Positions 29,875 to 38,805 of a stretch of DNA of 64,000 bases are shown here, piece after piece. Position 1 is the stretch's first letter, and each line of letters opens with the position of its first letter. Source of the stretch: Geosporobacter ferrireducens (lineage in GTDB: Bacteria; Bacillota; Clostridia; Peptostreptococcales; Thermotaleaceae); assembly GCF_001750685.1 (NCBI RefSeq), contig NZ_CP017269.1, positions 3,513,416 through 3,577,415 of the forward strand, given 5' to 3'. The notes beneath the pieces were generated by a model that was not told the origin of the DNA, searched no databases, and was given only the letters and a program-made list of their open reading frames with translations. A program made the translations under genes and the position numbers.

Positions 29875-30951
29875 ATGGATGTACGAAGCATTCCCAATCT
29901 ATTAGATATTAAGGAGTATCCGGAAAAAGAGATTAAGAGAATTTTAGATAAAGAACTAATTGTTAAGTTATCAAATAATGAAAATGTTTATGGACCCTCT
30001 CCAAAGGCCCTAGAGGTTATCAAGGATGCTGTTGAAAATTTACAGTTTTATCCAGACCCTCAGGCTGCCAGTCTGAAACGTAAGCTTTGCAATCTCTGGA
30101 ACATTCAAATAGAAGAAATTCTTATCGGCAACGGGGCCGACGAAGTCATTGACCTAATTGTTAGAGCCCTGCTGCAGGAAGGCGATGAGGCAATCATACC
30201 TACGCCTACCTATGACAACTACGCAGTAGCAGTTAGTCGCTGCCGGGGAATCTGCAAATTTCTAGATATGCGAATGGGCAATTTTGATTTGGAAGAGATA
30301 CAAGGTGCAATTACAGAGAAGACGAAGATGATTTTTTTGTGTAACCCAAACAACCCTACAGGGGCTTTTATATCAGGACTGGCTTTAGAAAGGTTTATAG
30401 AGGCATTACCTGAGCATGTGATACTGGTATTGGATGAGGCCTATGCAGAGTATGAGTGCAGCCATGTTAGCGGTATTCGATATATAAATAAAAAGAATAT
30501 ATTGGCAATCAGGACATTTTCTAAGATCTATGGGCTGGCTGCCTGCAGAATCGGATATGTTGCAGGAAAAAGTACCCTTATCAAAAAATTGAATGATGCA
30601 CGATTGCTTTTTAATACAAATACATTGGGATTAATTGCAGCAGAGGCAAGCTTGGAAGATCCTATTCATATCGGTAAAATCAAGTATTCTAATCAGAAGA
30701 GTAAGGCGTTGATGATTAGACAGTTGGAAAAACAAGGTATATCCTATTTTAATTCAAGCGGCAACTTTATTATGATTAATACAGGTATAGACAGCATCAA
30801 TATATATGTACGTCTGTTAGAGCGTGGGATCGTAGTGAAACCTATTCTTCATGAGAAATATCGGACCTGTATTAGAGTAACCTTGGGAACAGATGAGATG
30901 AATAATTATTTTTTGGATGCCCTTTTTGGAATTGTGTACCAACACGAATGA
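29875..30951 (+). CDS. hisC: Histidinol-phosphate aminotransferase-type enzyme
   Basis: A PLP aminotransferase interconverting histidinol phosphate and imidazole acetol phosphate. The 358 residues have the usual HisC pattern: KLSNNENVYGPSP near the start, GNGADEVIDL, FLCNPNNPTG, LVLDEAYAEY, the Schiff-base Lys in TFSKIYGLAACRIGY and a C-terminal Arg-rich end (IRVTLG). No other his genes are adjacent, so a stand-alone paralogue acting on another amino acid, for example aromatic, is possible. Confidence 0.88.
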   Translation: MDVRSIPNLLDIKEYPEKEIKRILDKELIVKLSNNENVYGPSPKALEVIKDAVENLQFYPDPQAASLKRKLCNLWNIQIEEILIGNGADEVIDLIVRALLQEGDEAIIPTPTYDNYAVAVSRCRGICKFLDMRMGNFDLEEIQGAITEKTKMIFLCNPNNPTGAFISGLALERFIEALPEHVILVLDEAYAEYECSHVSGIRYINKKNILAIRTFSKIYGLAACRIGYVAGKSTLIKKLNDARLLFNTNTLGLIAAEASLEDPIHIGKIKYSNQKSKALMIRQLEKQGISYFNSSGNFIMINTGIDSINIYVRLLERGIVVKPILHEKYRTCIRVTLGTDEMNNYFLDALFGIVYQHE

Positions 30952-30956
30952 AAAAA

Positions 30957-31000
30957 CTTAATCAAACCCCCTCATAATTCTATGAGGGGGTTTGATTAAG
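30957..31000. terminator. Bidirectional terminator between hisC and the hydrolase gene
   Basis: A perfect 20-bp stem, CTTAATCAAACCCCCTCATA with its complement, around a 4-nt loop ATTC. It separates two convergent genes. Confidence 0.88.
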
Positions 31001-31013
31001 TTTCTGCATATTT

Positions 31014-31691
31014 TTAAAACTCAAAAGTTTCTCCAGGCTTAAGAATAATTGCTTCTGCATTCTTTACTTGTTCTTTAAAGATTTCTGGATCTGCAGTAAT
31101 CACAGGAAATGTTCCATAATGCATTGGGATTACCTTTTTTGGCTGTACAAAGTCAACTGCCCGTGCAGCATCTTCAATATCCATGGTGAAGTTGCCGCCG
31201 ATAGGCAATAGAGCCACATCGATATTCTCAATAGCCAAAAGCTGCATATCCATAGTCAGGCCCGTGTCTCCGGCATGGTACAATTTCTTTCCGTTAACTT
31301 CTATGACAAAACCGCAGGGGTTGCCGCCGTATATGAGGCCGCTAATGGTTTCAATGCCTGAACCGTGAAGTGCGGGAGTCATTTTAACTTTTCCGAAATC
31401 GAATTTTGTTCTTCCTCCAATGTGCATCGGGTGCGTGGGAACACCTTTTCCACTTAAGTAATTAGCAATCTCATAGTTGGTGATAACGGTTGCATTAGTA
31501 CGATTGGCAATGGTTACCGTATCTCCTAAATGATCACCATGACCATGGGTAACAAATATATGGGTTATATCATTAAAATCAGAGGCCTTTACCGGTGCAT
31601 TAGGATTATTGGATATAAAAGGGTCTATAAGGGCTTTAAAGTCTCCTTCCTCTACATAAAAAGATGCATGGCCTAAGTATCGTAGTTTCAT
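31014..31691 (-). CDS. Metal-dependent hydrolase, UPF0173/beta-lactamase fold
   Basis: A 225-residue metallo-beta-lactamase-fold protein of the UPF0173 type. The metal motif is [10 protein letters not shown] (residues 48-57), followed by ALHGSG, the metal-bridging Asp in [12 protein letters not shown], and the final metal His in [10 protein letters not shown]. It is the right length for the family; the substrate is unknown, but B-lactam hydrolysis is not implied. The ATG at 31691 (MKLRYLG) is 9 nt from AGGAG and matches the usual start; two upstream ATGs overlap or precede that site. Confidence 0.9.
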   Translation of the reverse strand: MKLRYLGHASFYVEEGDFKALIDPFISNNPNAPVKASDFNDITHIFVTHGHGDHLGDTVTIANRTNATVITNYEIANYLSGKGVPTHPMHIGGRTKFDFGKVKMTPALHGSGIETISGLIYGGNPCGFVIEVNGKKLYHAGDTGLTMDMQLLAIENIDVALLPIGGNFTMDIEDAARAVDFVQPKKVIPMHYGTFPVITADPEIFKEQVKNAEAIILKPGETFEF

Positions 31692-31786
31692 TCTGATCAT
31701 CTCCTTCGGGTTCAATAGTTTCTATTTTTATCATACCATAAATTAAATAATTTAACCAAATTTATGAAAAGAAGCGTGAAAATGTT

Positions 31787-32458
31787 TTAACCGTATTGCT
31801 TGACAAAACGTATAATATTCTCGTATATCATATCTTTTTCGCTGCTATAATGCAGCTGATGGTTGCTGTTTTCATAATAGTAGAGCTCCTTCTCATTAGA
31901 AGGAATTTCGTTATAGATAAATTGGGCACTTTTAGCTTTTACGATAGGATCTTTTTTGCCCTGAACGATCATTGCGGGCATATCCAGCTGGGGAATTAAG
32001 CGCTTTGAATGATGAAGCAAAATACGAAAATTCAGGTTGGCAACCATAGGCGTGAAGCAGGAATAGAAATATTCTTTTAAACGTTGGACGTCCCGCATCC
32101 GAATTTTTAAGAGAAGGTCCTCCTTCAGATTTTTAAAATCAATACAATAGATTGGTGTACTCATTGTTACAATGCATTTAGGCTTATACTTATGTGCCAG
32201 CTGAAAGGTCAATAATCCTCCCATAGAATAGCCAATAATTGTAATTTCATCAGACTGCTTTGATAGTTCTATATATGCATCTTCTACAGATTTCATCCAT
32301 TTTTCGCAAGAAGAATATCTAAGATTTTTTCGGATACCGCCATGACCATGCAAAATAGGACAGAGGGTATAAAAACCTTCATTTTGCAAACGCTGGGCTA
32401 AGGGTTCAACTTCAAAGGGACCGCCGGTGTATCCGTGGATCAATAAACATCCTTTCAT
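31787..32458 (-). CDS. Alpha/beta-hydrolase, carboxylesterase-like
   Basis: A 223-residue esterase/lipase-type alpha/beta hydrolase. The catalytic triad is readable: Ser in IGYSMGGL (about 83-90), Asp in GKKDPIV and His in SNHQLH. An oxyanion-hole-type LLIHGYTGGP lies at the start. It resembles the small carboxylesterase/Est30 group; natural substrate unknown. The ATG at 32458 follows GGAGGTG with 8-nt spacing, whereas the longer in-frame reading from 32623 adds a non-conserved, A/T-rich leader. It is divergent from the polyphosphate operon. Confidence 0.88.
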   Translation of the reverse strand: MKGCLLIHGYTGGPFEVEPLAQRLQNEGFYTLCPILHGHGGIRKNLRYSSCEKWMKSVEDAYIELSKQSDEITIIGYSMGGLLTFQLAHKYKPKCIVTMSTPIYCIDFKNLKEDLLLKIRMRDVQRLKEYFYSCFTPMVANLNFRILLHHSKRLIPQLDMPAMIVQGKKDPIVKAKSAQFIYNEIPSNEKELYYYENSNHQLHYSSEKDMIYENIIRFVKQYG

Positions 32459-32687
32459 ACTAAAGCACCTCCAACTTCTATTATCCAAAGTAAAATTTTT
32501 TAATTCAGCAGAACTTTTCTTCATTAACATAGTATTAACAAAACCGGCAGTTCCATATGTTATAATGCAGAAGAAATTACTTAAGAAGAATTTGTCAAAA
32601 TATAAATGATAATTTGTAAACATGAATGATGTGTTATGCAGAATGTGGGTAATATAAACAAAAGAACTGTTTTAGGGAGGATTCTCA

Positions 32688-34250
32688 ATGAATCAAAAAA
32701 CAAAAAGAGAGGCCATGGCAGGTATTGATATTGGCTCCCATGCATTACGAATGAAGATCGTAGAAGTTCACAATGAGGAAAAAGTAAAGATACTAGAGAT
32801 GCTTCGTCATCCAATATCACTAGGACGAGATACTTTTACCATGGGGAAAGTACGATTTGAGACGGTGGATGAGACCTGTGAGATATTAAAAGGGTTTAAG
32901 AAATTAATGAATGATTATCATATTGAAACTTATAGGGCGGTAGCTACCAGTGCCATCCGGGAGGCCCAAAATAGGGATTATATCGTAGATCAAATCAAAC
33001 TAAAAACCGGATTGAAGATTGATGTAATCGATAATACTGAAGAACGGTTTTTGACCTACAAATCTATTCGTGAAAATCTGCCCTACCATCAAAAAATCAG
33101 GTCTGAGGGGGCTATGATTGTAGACGTTGGCTCGGGCAGTGTGGAAATATCTGTTTACAAGAATAACCATTTAGCCCTTACGCAAAATATCAAGCTAGGA
33201 TCCCTAAGACTGAGAGAAGTTCTTTCCAGTATAGAAAACAGAACCTTAAATTTCCCAAGACTATTGGAAGAATACATAAGCAGCAATATCGACCGCCTGG
33301 ATGTTTCAGAAGAAAAAGGAAGTTATAAAAACTTTATCGCACTTGGCGGAGAAATTCGAATCATAAGCCAATTATGCAATAAAACCAGTGATTATCATAA
33401 ACTAAAATATATAAAGAAAGAGGACTTTATACGCGTATATAAAGAATTAATGGAACAGCCCGGTTACTATGCCGCGAAGCAGTATGGATTAGCTCAGGAG
33501 CGGGCAGAAATTTTGCTTCCCTCTATGATGATTTTTAAAAAATTTTTCAATATGACATCAGCAAAGGGAATCCATGCGCCTTTAGTTTCATTGCGGGATG
33601 GGATTATTTCAGATATCATTGATACAAAATTTAATACCCAGAGAAAAGCTGATTTTATGGAAGATATCCTCTGTTCAGCCCGTTATTTAGCTGTAAAATA
33701 TAAATACGATGAAAAACATGGAAGAGAGGTAGAAGAAAAGGCCCTGTTGATTTTTGATGCATTGAAACGAATGCATGGATTAGGGGAAAGGCAGCGTTTT
33801 TTGCTGCAGTTGGCAGCGATCCTACACGATATCGGAAAATTTGTAAATCCTCTGGAGCACTACATTTATTCTTATCACATTATTTTGGCATCTAATTTGA
33901 TGGGACTATCCAGGGAGGAAATGGAGATCATCGCCAATATATCCCGCTACCACAGCAAGGTGGTTCCCCGGGCAGATCATGATAATTTTAGAAAACTAAG
34001 TGAAGAAAACCGGGTTGTCGTTTCAAAATTAGTAGCGATCATTCGCTTGGCCGATGCACTGGACCGAAGTCACCGGCAAAAAATCAAGACGGTACAGATA
34101 GTCTGGGAAGAAAAAGAGATTTTGTTTCGTGTAGATACAGAAGAAGATATTTTGCTGGAAGAATGGACCTTTGAGACAAAGGCAGAATTCTTCAAAGAAG
34201 TTTTTGGTGTAACCCCAATTATGAAAATAAAGAGGAAGATGGGCATATGA
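32688..34250 (+). CDS. Ppx/GppA phosphatase with HD domain (first copy)
   Basis: A 520-residue protein of the exopolyphosphatase/guanosine-pentaphosphatase family. The ASKHA fold shows IDIGSHALRMKIVEV (13-27) and IVDVGSGSVEISV (144-156), with GGEIR as a later nucleotide-site block. The C-terminal part is an HD domain with LHDIGKF near 379-385 and a second metal His in ISRYHS. The ribosome site GGGAGG precedes the ATG. Its stop overlaps the ppk start (ATGA), so translation is coupled. It may hydrolyse polyphosphate or pppGpp; the HD domain could add phosphodiesterase-type activity or regulation. Confidence 0.92.
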   Translation: MNQKTKREAMAGIDIGSHALRMKIVEVHNEEKVKILEMLRHPISLGRDTFTMGKVRFETVDETCEILKGFKKLMNDYHIETYRAVATSAIREAQNRDYIVDQIKLKTGLKIDVIDNTEERFLTYKSIRENLPYHQKIRSEGAMIVDVGSGSVEISVYKNNHLALTQNIKLGSLRLREVLSSIENRTLNFPRLLEEYISSNIDRLDVSEEKGSYKNFIALGGEIRIISQLCNKTSDYHKLKYIKKEDFIRVYKELMEQPGYYAAKQYGLAQERAEILLPSMMIFKKFFNMTSAKGIHAPLVSLRDGIISDIIDTKFNTQRKADFMEDILCSARYLAVKYKYDEKHGREVEEKALLIFDALKRMHGLGERQRFLLQLAAILHDIGKFVNPLEHYIYSYHIILASNLMGLSREEMEIIANISRYHSKVVPRADHDNFRKLSEENRVVVSKLVAIIRLADALDRSHRQKIKTVQIVWEEKEILFRVDTEEDILLEEWTFETKAEFFKEVFGVTPIMKIKRKMGI

Positions 34251-36412
34251 ATAAGATAAACTTTGATAAATCAGAATACTTTATTAATCGGGAACTCAGT
34301 TGGCTGGAATTTAATGACAGAGTATTGGAGGAAGCGAGGGATCGAAAAAATCCTCTTTTTGAGCGCCTCAAATTTTTATCCATTGTAAGCTCTAATCTGG
34401 ATGAATTTTTTATGATTCGGGTAGCTTCTCTCAAAGATCAGGTAAATGCAGGTTTTAATCGGGCAGATCCTTCAGGACTTACACCAAAGCATCAACTAAA
34501 AAGAATTTCTATAAGAACGCATAGAATGGTAGATGAGCAATATACCTCCTTCAATCGTGCACTTATGCCCGGATTGAAACGAAATGGGATTCACATTCTT
34601 TACCGGGAAGATCTTAACGGAGAACAAAGGACTTATTTGCAGGGCTTTTTTTTAGAAATGATATACCCGGTACTTACTCCTATGGCAGTGGATTCCAGCA
34701 GGCCTTTTCCTTTGATTTTAAACAAGAGCCTAAATATAGGCACCCTAATCAAAGATAAAGAATCAGAAGAAGGATACATTTTTGCTACTGTCCAAGTACC
34801 CTCAGTACTGCCTAGATTGATTGAATTACCCTCTGAGGAAGTGAAAAAGCGATGCTTTGTGTTGCTGGAAGAAGTCATTGTTATGAATATTGATAAGCTC
34901 TTTCAAGGGAAAGATGTAATTTGTGCATATCCCTATCGTATTACCCGCAATGCAGACTTAAGCATTGAGGAGGAAGAGGCAGAGGATCTGCTGATTGAGA
35001 TTGAAAAGTCCTTGAAAATGAGAAAATGGGGAGCCACTATACGGCTGGAAGTAGACGACAAAATGGCTGGACGTTTAGTAGAATTGCTTAAAAGTGAACT
35101 GGAAATTCATCATGGAGATATATACTACATCAATGGCCCCTTAGACTTGACATTTTTAATGAAGATATATAGTTTTGAGGATTATGGCCATCTGAAGTAT
35201 CCTGAGAACGATCCTCAAATTCCAGGAGATCTTTTAGGTGAAGAGGATATATTTGGAGCCATCAATAAAAGAGATATTCTGCTGCATCATCCCTATGAAT
35301 CCTTCGACCCTGTAGTAGCTTTTGTAAAGCACGCAGCCCAGGATCCGAAGGTATTGGCCATTAAGCAAACCCTATATCGTGTCAGTGGAGATTCGCCTAT
35401 TGTAAAGGCATTGGAGGATGCTGCGGAAAGAGGGAAGCAGGTCACGGTTCTAGTAGAGGTAAAGGCTCGCTTTGATGAGGAGAACAATATCCAATGGGCG
35501 AAAAGGCTGGAAAAGGCCGGATGTCATGTGATCTATGGATTGGTAGGACTAAAAACCCACTGTAAGATTATTTTAGTAGTGCGTCAAGAAGAATCAGGGA
35601 TTAAACGGTATGTTCATTTGGGAACAGGGAATTATAACGATATTACGGCAAAGTTTTATACAGACATCGGTATGTTTACCTGCAGCGAATATTTTGGAGC
35701 AGATGTATCTGCTGTATTTAATATGCTTTCGGGATACTCTGAGCCCCCAGGCTGGTATAAGATCGAAACGGCACCGAAAGGTTTAAGAAATAGATTTTTG
35801 GAGATGATTGACCAAGAAAGTCAGATTTGTCTTTCAGAAGGGAAAGGAAGAATTATTGCGAAAATGAATTCCTTAGTAGATAAGGAGATTATTTCAGCAT
35901 TGTATCGTGCATCCGCTGCGGGCGTTAAGATTGATCTGGCTGTACGGGGAATCTGCTGCTTGCGGACAGGCATAGAGGGTGTAAGTGATAATATTAGCGT
36001 CAGGAGTATTGTAGGCCGTTTCTTAGAGCATAGCAGAGTCTTTTATTTCTATAATGGGGGGCGGGAAGATGTTTATCTTTCCAGCGCTGACTGGATGCCT
36101 AGAAATTTAGACAGACGGGTAGAACTGCTTTTCCCAATAGAAGAAAAAGCGATGAAGGATCGGTTAATTGCTATATTACAAATTATTTTAGAGGATAATG
36201 TAAAAGCAAGACTATTGGATGTGGACGGTAAATATAAGAAGATAGATCTCCGGGGAAAAAAGCATCGCCACTCACAAAATGAATTTTGTCACATTGCCCA
36301 TGAGCGTGTAAAGCGATATAATAAAGAGACGAATAAGTCCTTGTTTGAACCTATTTTATCCAATAGCAAAAATGGTATAGATGAGGTGGCGATGGATTGT
36401 AAGGAAGAATAG
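34247..36412 (+). CDS. ppk: Polyphosphate kinase
   Basis: Reversibly transfers the gamma phosphate of ATP to inorganic polyphosphate. The 721 residues are full length: N-terminal domain ending in FDPVVAFVKHAAQDP, catalytic domains with AIKQTLYRVSGDSPIV, the phosphorylated His in GLKTHCKIILV (His438) and HLGTGNYND. It starts by 4-bp overlap with the upstream phosphatase gene and is followed 11 bp later by a second one. One operon thus encodes both synthesis and probable breakdown of polyphosphate. Confidence 0.97.
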   Translation: MNKINFDKSEYFINRELSWLEFNDRVLEEARDRKNPLFERLKFLSIVSSNLDEFFMIRVASLKDQVNAGFNRADPSGLTPKHQLKRISIRTHRMVDEQYTSFNRALMPGLKRNGIHILYREDLNGEQRTYLQGFFLEMIYPVLTPMAVDSSRPFPLILNKSLNIGTLIKDKESEEGYIFATVQVPSVLPRLIELPSEEVKKRCFVLLEEVIVMNIDKLFQGKDVICAYPYRITRNADLSIEEEEAEDLLIEIEKSLKMRKWGATIRLEVDDKMAGRLVELLKSELEIHHGDIYYINGPLDLTFLMKIYSFEDYGHLKYPENDPQIPGDLLGEEDIFGAINKRDILLHHPYESFDPVVAFVKHAAQDPKVLAIKQTLYRVSGDSPIVKALEDAAERGKQVTVLVEVKARFDEENNIQWAKRLEKAGCHVIYGLVGLKTHCKIILVVRQEESGIKRYVHLGTGNYNDITAKFYTDIGMFTCSEYFGADVSAVFNMLSGYSEPPGWYKIETAPKGLRNRFLEMIDQESQICLSEGKGRIIAKMNSLVDKEIISALYRASAAGVKIDLAVRGICCLRTGIEGVSDNISVRSIVGRFLEHSRVFYFYNGGREDVYLSSADWMPRNLDRRVELLFPIEEKAMKDRLIAILQIILEDNVKARLLDVDGKYKKIDLRGKKHRHSQNEFCHIAHERVKRYNKETNKSLFEPILSNSKNGIDEVAMDCKEE

Positions 36413-36423
36413 AAGGTGAAGTT

Positions 36424-37941
36424 ATGAGAAAGAAAATTGCCATCATAGATTTAGGCTCCAACTCTGTACGGATGATCATTATGAAAATCTACGAAGATGG
36501 CTCCTATAAAATGATGGATCAGGCAAAAGAAATGGTGAGACTTAGTGAAGATATGGGGGCGGAGATGACGCTAAAGCCCTTGGCTATTAAAAGAACTCTA
36601 TTTACCCTAAAGCTCTTTAAGAAATTAATAGAAGCCCATAAGGCTGATGAAATCTTTGCCATTGCAACAGCTGCTGTTCGGAATGCAATCAATCAACAGG
36701 CATTTTTGGAAAAAATCAAACTGGAAACGGGGTTTGATTTTCAAGTGATCTCTGGTGAAGAAGAAGCTTATCTGGATTATATGGGCGTGATGAACACCAT
36801 AAAAATTGAAGATTGTATAATCGTAGATATCGGTGGCGGCAGTACAGAACTGGTTTGGGTAGAAAACCGAAGAATGAGGGAAGCTGTCAGTCTTCCTTTT
36901 GGAGCTGTAACGCTAACGGAGCGCTTCCTTGGAAAAGAAAACTATACGTCAGAGCGCATTAAAAAACTAGTGGATTATATTAGAAACCAGTATAAAGGCA
37001 TAAAATGGCTGGAGCAAGTAAAAGGCCTTCCTGTAGTAGGCCTTGGAGGGTCGATTAGAACCTTGGCTAAAATTGACAAACGTAAAATAGGATTTCCTTT
37101 AGAAAGTCTCCACAACTATCAAATGGAATATCGGGAAGTAATATATGCTTATGATCTGGTAACAAAGACCAGTATAGAATCCCGTAAGGACATACCGGGT
37201 GTTGAAAAGGAACGGGCAGATATTATTGCAGGAGGTGTAGTACCTGTAAAAGCTTTGATGGATTTTTTAAAAGCTGACAAAATTATTATTAGTGGCAATG
37301 GTCTTCGGGAAGGGCTCTTTTTCAAGTACTATCTAGATTTCTTGGGTTATCCGGATGAAATCTTAGAGGATGTGCTCTACCATAGCGTAGACAATACATT
37401 AAAAAATTATGATGTAAATGTGGAGCACTGTTTACATGTGACAAAGCTGGCTCTATCTATATTTGACCAGCTAACGCCATTACACGGACTAGGGGAAGCA
37501 GAACGGAAGCTGCTTTTTGTCGGTGCACAGCTCCATGATATCGGCATGTATGTGGATTATTATAATCATCATAAGCATGGCTTTTATCTGGCTTTAAATT
37601 CCAGGCTCAACGGATTAAGGAATCGAGAGTTGGTTATGTGTGCTTTTATTGTAGCTATGCATCGCAATGAAGAGTTTAAGGTAGATTGGAAAAATTATAA
37701 TATGCTGATGGATAAGAATGATTATGAAATCATTAGGCGGCTCAGTATCTTTGTACGGATTGCAGAAAAGCTGGATCGCAATGAATCCGGAAGCGTGGAA
37801 AATATCAGCTGTTATATTATGCCCGACAGCGTACAAATGATGTTAAAGACAAGCAATACACCAGAATTAGAAATAGCGGCTGCCATGAAGAGCGACAAGC
37901 TCTTTGAAAAGCTTTTTCATAAGAAGTTATATATTGTTTAA
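36424..37941 (+). CDS. ppx: Ppx/GppA phosphatase with HD domain (second copy)
   Basis: A 505-residue paralogue of the first gene in the operon. The N-terminal ASKHA motifs are AIIDLGSNSVRMIIM (5-19) and IIVDIGGGSTELVW (138-151), close to the canonical Ppx/GppA signature, more so than in the first copy. GLGGSIRTLAK and an HD domain with AQLHDIGMYVDYYNHHKH near 365-383 follow. The better consensus makes this copy the likelier true exopolyphosphatase. The ribosome site AGAAGGTGA lies before ATG 36424. Confidence 0.93.
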   Translation: MRKKIAIIDLGSNSVRMIIMKIYEDGSYKMMDQAKEMVRLSEDMGAEMTLKPLAIKRTLFTLKLFKKLIEAHKADEIFAIATAAVRNAINQQAFLEKIKLETGFDFQVISGEEEAYLDYMGVMNTIKIEDCIIVDIGGGSTELVWVENRRMREAVSLPFGAVTLTERFLGKENYTSERIKKLVDYIRNQYKGIKWLEQVKGLPVVGLGGSIRTLAKIDKRKIGFPLESLHNYQMEYREVIYAYDLVTKTSIESRKDIPGVEKERADIIAGGVVPVKALMDFLKADKIIISGNGLREGLFFKYYLDFLGYPDEILEDVLYHSVDNTLKNYDVNVEHCLHVTKLALSIFDQLTPLHGLGEAERKLLFVGAQLHDIGMYVDYYNHHKHGFYLALNSRLNGLRNRELVMCAFIVAMHRNEEFKVDWKNYNMLMDKNDYEIIRRLSIFVRIAEKLDRNESGSVENISCYIMPDSVQMMLKTSNTPELEIAAAMKSDKLFEKLFHKKLYIV

Positions 37942-37976
37942 AAGCTAGGATTTTGCCCCCTAGCTTTTATAATTCT

Positions 37977-38264
37977 CTATATTTTTGAATGCTTTTGGGG
38001 TACCTCTATTACTGCATTTTCAGAAATAGCGGTTTCACAGGCCAAGCGATAGCCCTGGCGCAGCTTCTCTTTTCCCAATAGTTTCTTTTCCTGTTTTGTA
38101 GGCTCAGATACATCACCATCAACTATCCGAATAAGGCACTTGCCGCACTTGCCTTTCCCGTCACAAGGCGCTTTAATTTTAACTTTAGCTTCCTTGGCAG
38201 CCTTCAATGCATTTAATCCTTCTTTAATTTCAGTCTTGCAGATAAAATTAACTTGTATGCTCAT
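37977..38264 (-). CDS. 2Fe-2S ferredoxin
   Basis: A 95-residue plant-type ferredoxin with the CxxxxC-x2-C...C pattern: CDGKGKCGKC (34-43) and a distal Cys in RLACET (about 75). The IKAPCDGKGKCGKCLI form is like the N-terminal domain of clostridial corrinoid-activation proteins. The ribosome site AAGGA precedes the ATG at 38264. A Fur-box-like sequence at 38302-38320 lies about 40 bp upstream, suggesting iron control. Confidence 0.9.
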   Translation of the reverse strand: MSIQVNFICKTEIKEGLNALKAAKEAKVKIKAPCDGKGKCGKCLIRIVDGDVSEPTKQEKKLLGKEKLRQGYRLACETAISENAVIEVPQKHSKI

Positions 38265-38301
38265 TGTTTTTCCTTTCCATCATTTAAAGAAATATCTAAA
38301 A

Positions 38302-38320
38302 GATAATGATAATTATTCTT
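38302..38320. promoter_or_regulatory. Fur-box-like operator upstream of the ferredoxin gene
   Basis: GATAATGATAATTATTCTT matches the classical 19-bp Fur box at 16 positions, about 40 bp upstream of the ferredoxin start on the minus strand. Binding is inferred. Confidence 0.55.
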
Positions 38321-38385
38321 ATAACATACTCCTATTTTAACTTATTTCAGATCAAAAATAAATATGAAAAAATTTTCAAAATCTA

Positions 38386-38414
38386 TTGACTCCATCACTT
38401 TTCTGTATTAAAAT
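38386..38414 (+). promoter_or_regulatory. Promoter of the T-box/trpP transcript
   Basis: TTGACT (38386-38391), 17-nt spacer, TAAAAT (38409-38414), just before the T-box leader. Confidence 0.8.
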
Positions 38415-38420
38415 CATAAC

Positions 38421-38697
38421 AATAAATCAAATTCGTTGAACAAGAGGAGTAGCCGGAGAATCTAGCTGCAGCGAGTCAGGGGTGGTGGAAGCCTGATAGC
38501 AAGGATACTGGTGAATGGACTTGGGAGAAGCTAGGTGAAATTTAGAGTAGCCGGGGCCGGGAGTTTCCCGTTACAGAAGCAGGATATCGGGTGTTGGGCT
38601 CTGTATCTGATAAGAGAGATAGTTTAGGCTGTCTAATTTGGGTGGTACCGCGGAAGTAAGTCTTTCGTCCCTTTTGGGATGAAGGACTTTTTATTTT
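38421..38697 (+). promoter_or_regulatory. Tryptophan T-box riboswitch
   Basis: Leader RNA that reads uncharged tRNA. It contains the stem I AGTA element (GAGGAGTAGCCGG), GGTGGTGGAAGCC apical elements, a specifier loop GTGAATGGAC whose UGG codon (38516-38518) indicates tRNA-Trp, the T-box sequence GGGTGGTACCGCGG (38640-38653), and a terminator stem AGTCTTTCGTCCC / GGGATGAAGGACT (38659-38688) with U-run. The downstream gene encodes a TrpP-type transporter, in agreement with the specifier. Confidence 0.95.
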
Positions 38698-38735
38698 GCC
38701 TAAAAATACAGCAGCTTATAGAGGAGGTGATTAGT

Positions 38736-38744
38736 ATGTTGTGA
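38736..38744 (+). CDS. Possible two-codon minigene (ATG TTG TGA) after the T-box
   Basis: A strong GAGGAGGTG ribosome site sits 6 nt before ATG-TTG-TGA. The same frame then continues without a stop into a segment with two Trp codons (DWCWKK) and overlaps trpP out of frame. The UGA could act as a translational signal, or the whole may be vestigial. I call it only because the ribosome site is so clear. Confidence 0.25.
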   Translation: ML

Positions 38745-38805
38745 ACATCTGAAGAAGTGGATTGGTGTTGGAAAAAAGATAAAAATCAAAAAGGAGAGAT
38801 TGATT

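Larger units (their letters stand above)
38265..38420 (-). other. Ferredoxin promoter side of the divergent region
   Basis: A/T-rich region between the ferredoxin start and the T-box leader, with a Fur-like site (below) and the plus-strand T-box promoter. No gene is seen in it. Confidence 0.5.

Noticed and set aside
38742..38744. TGA after ATG-TTG before trpP as selenocysteine
   Set aside because: No catalytic motif or conserved protein follows the TGA; the frame overlaps trpP out of phase. Treated as a possible minigene only.
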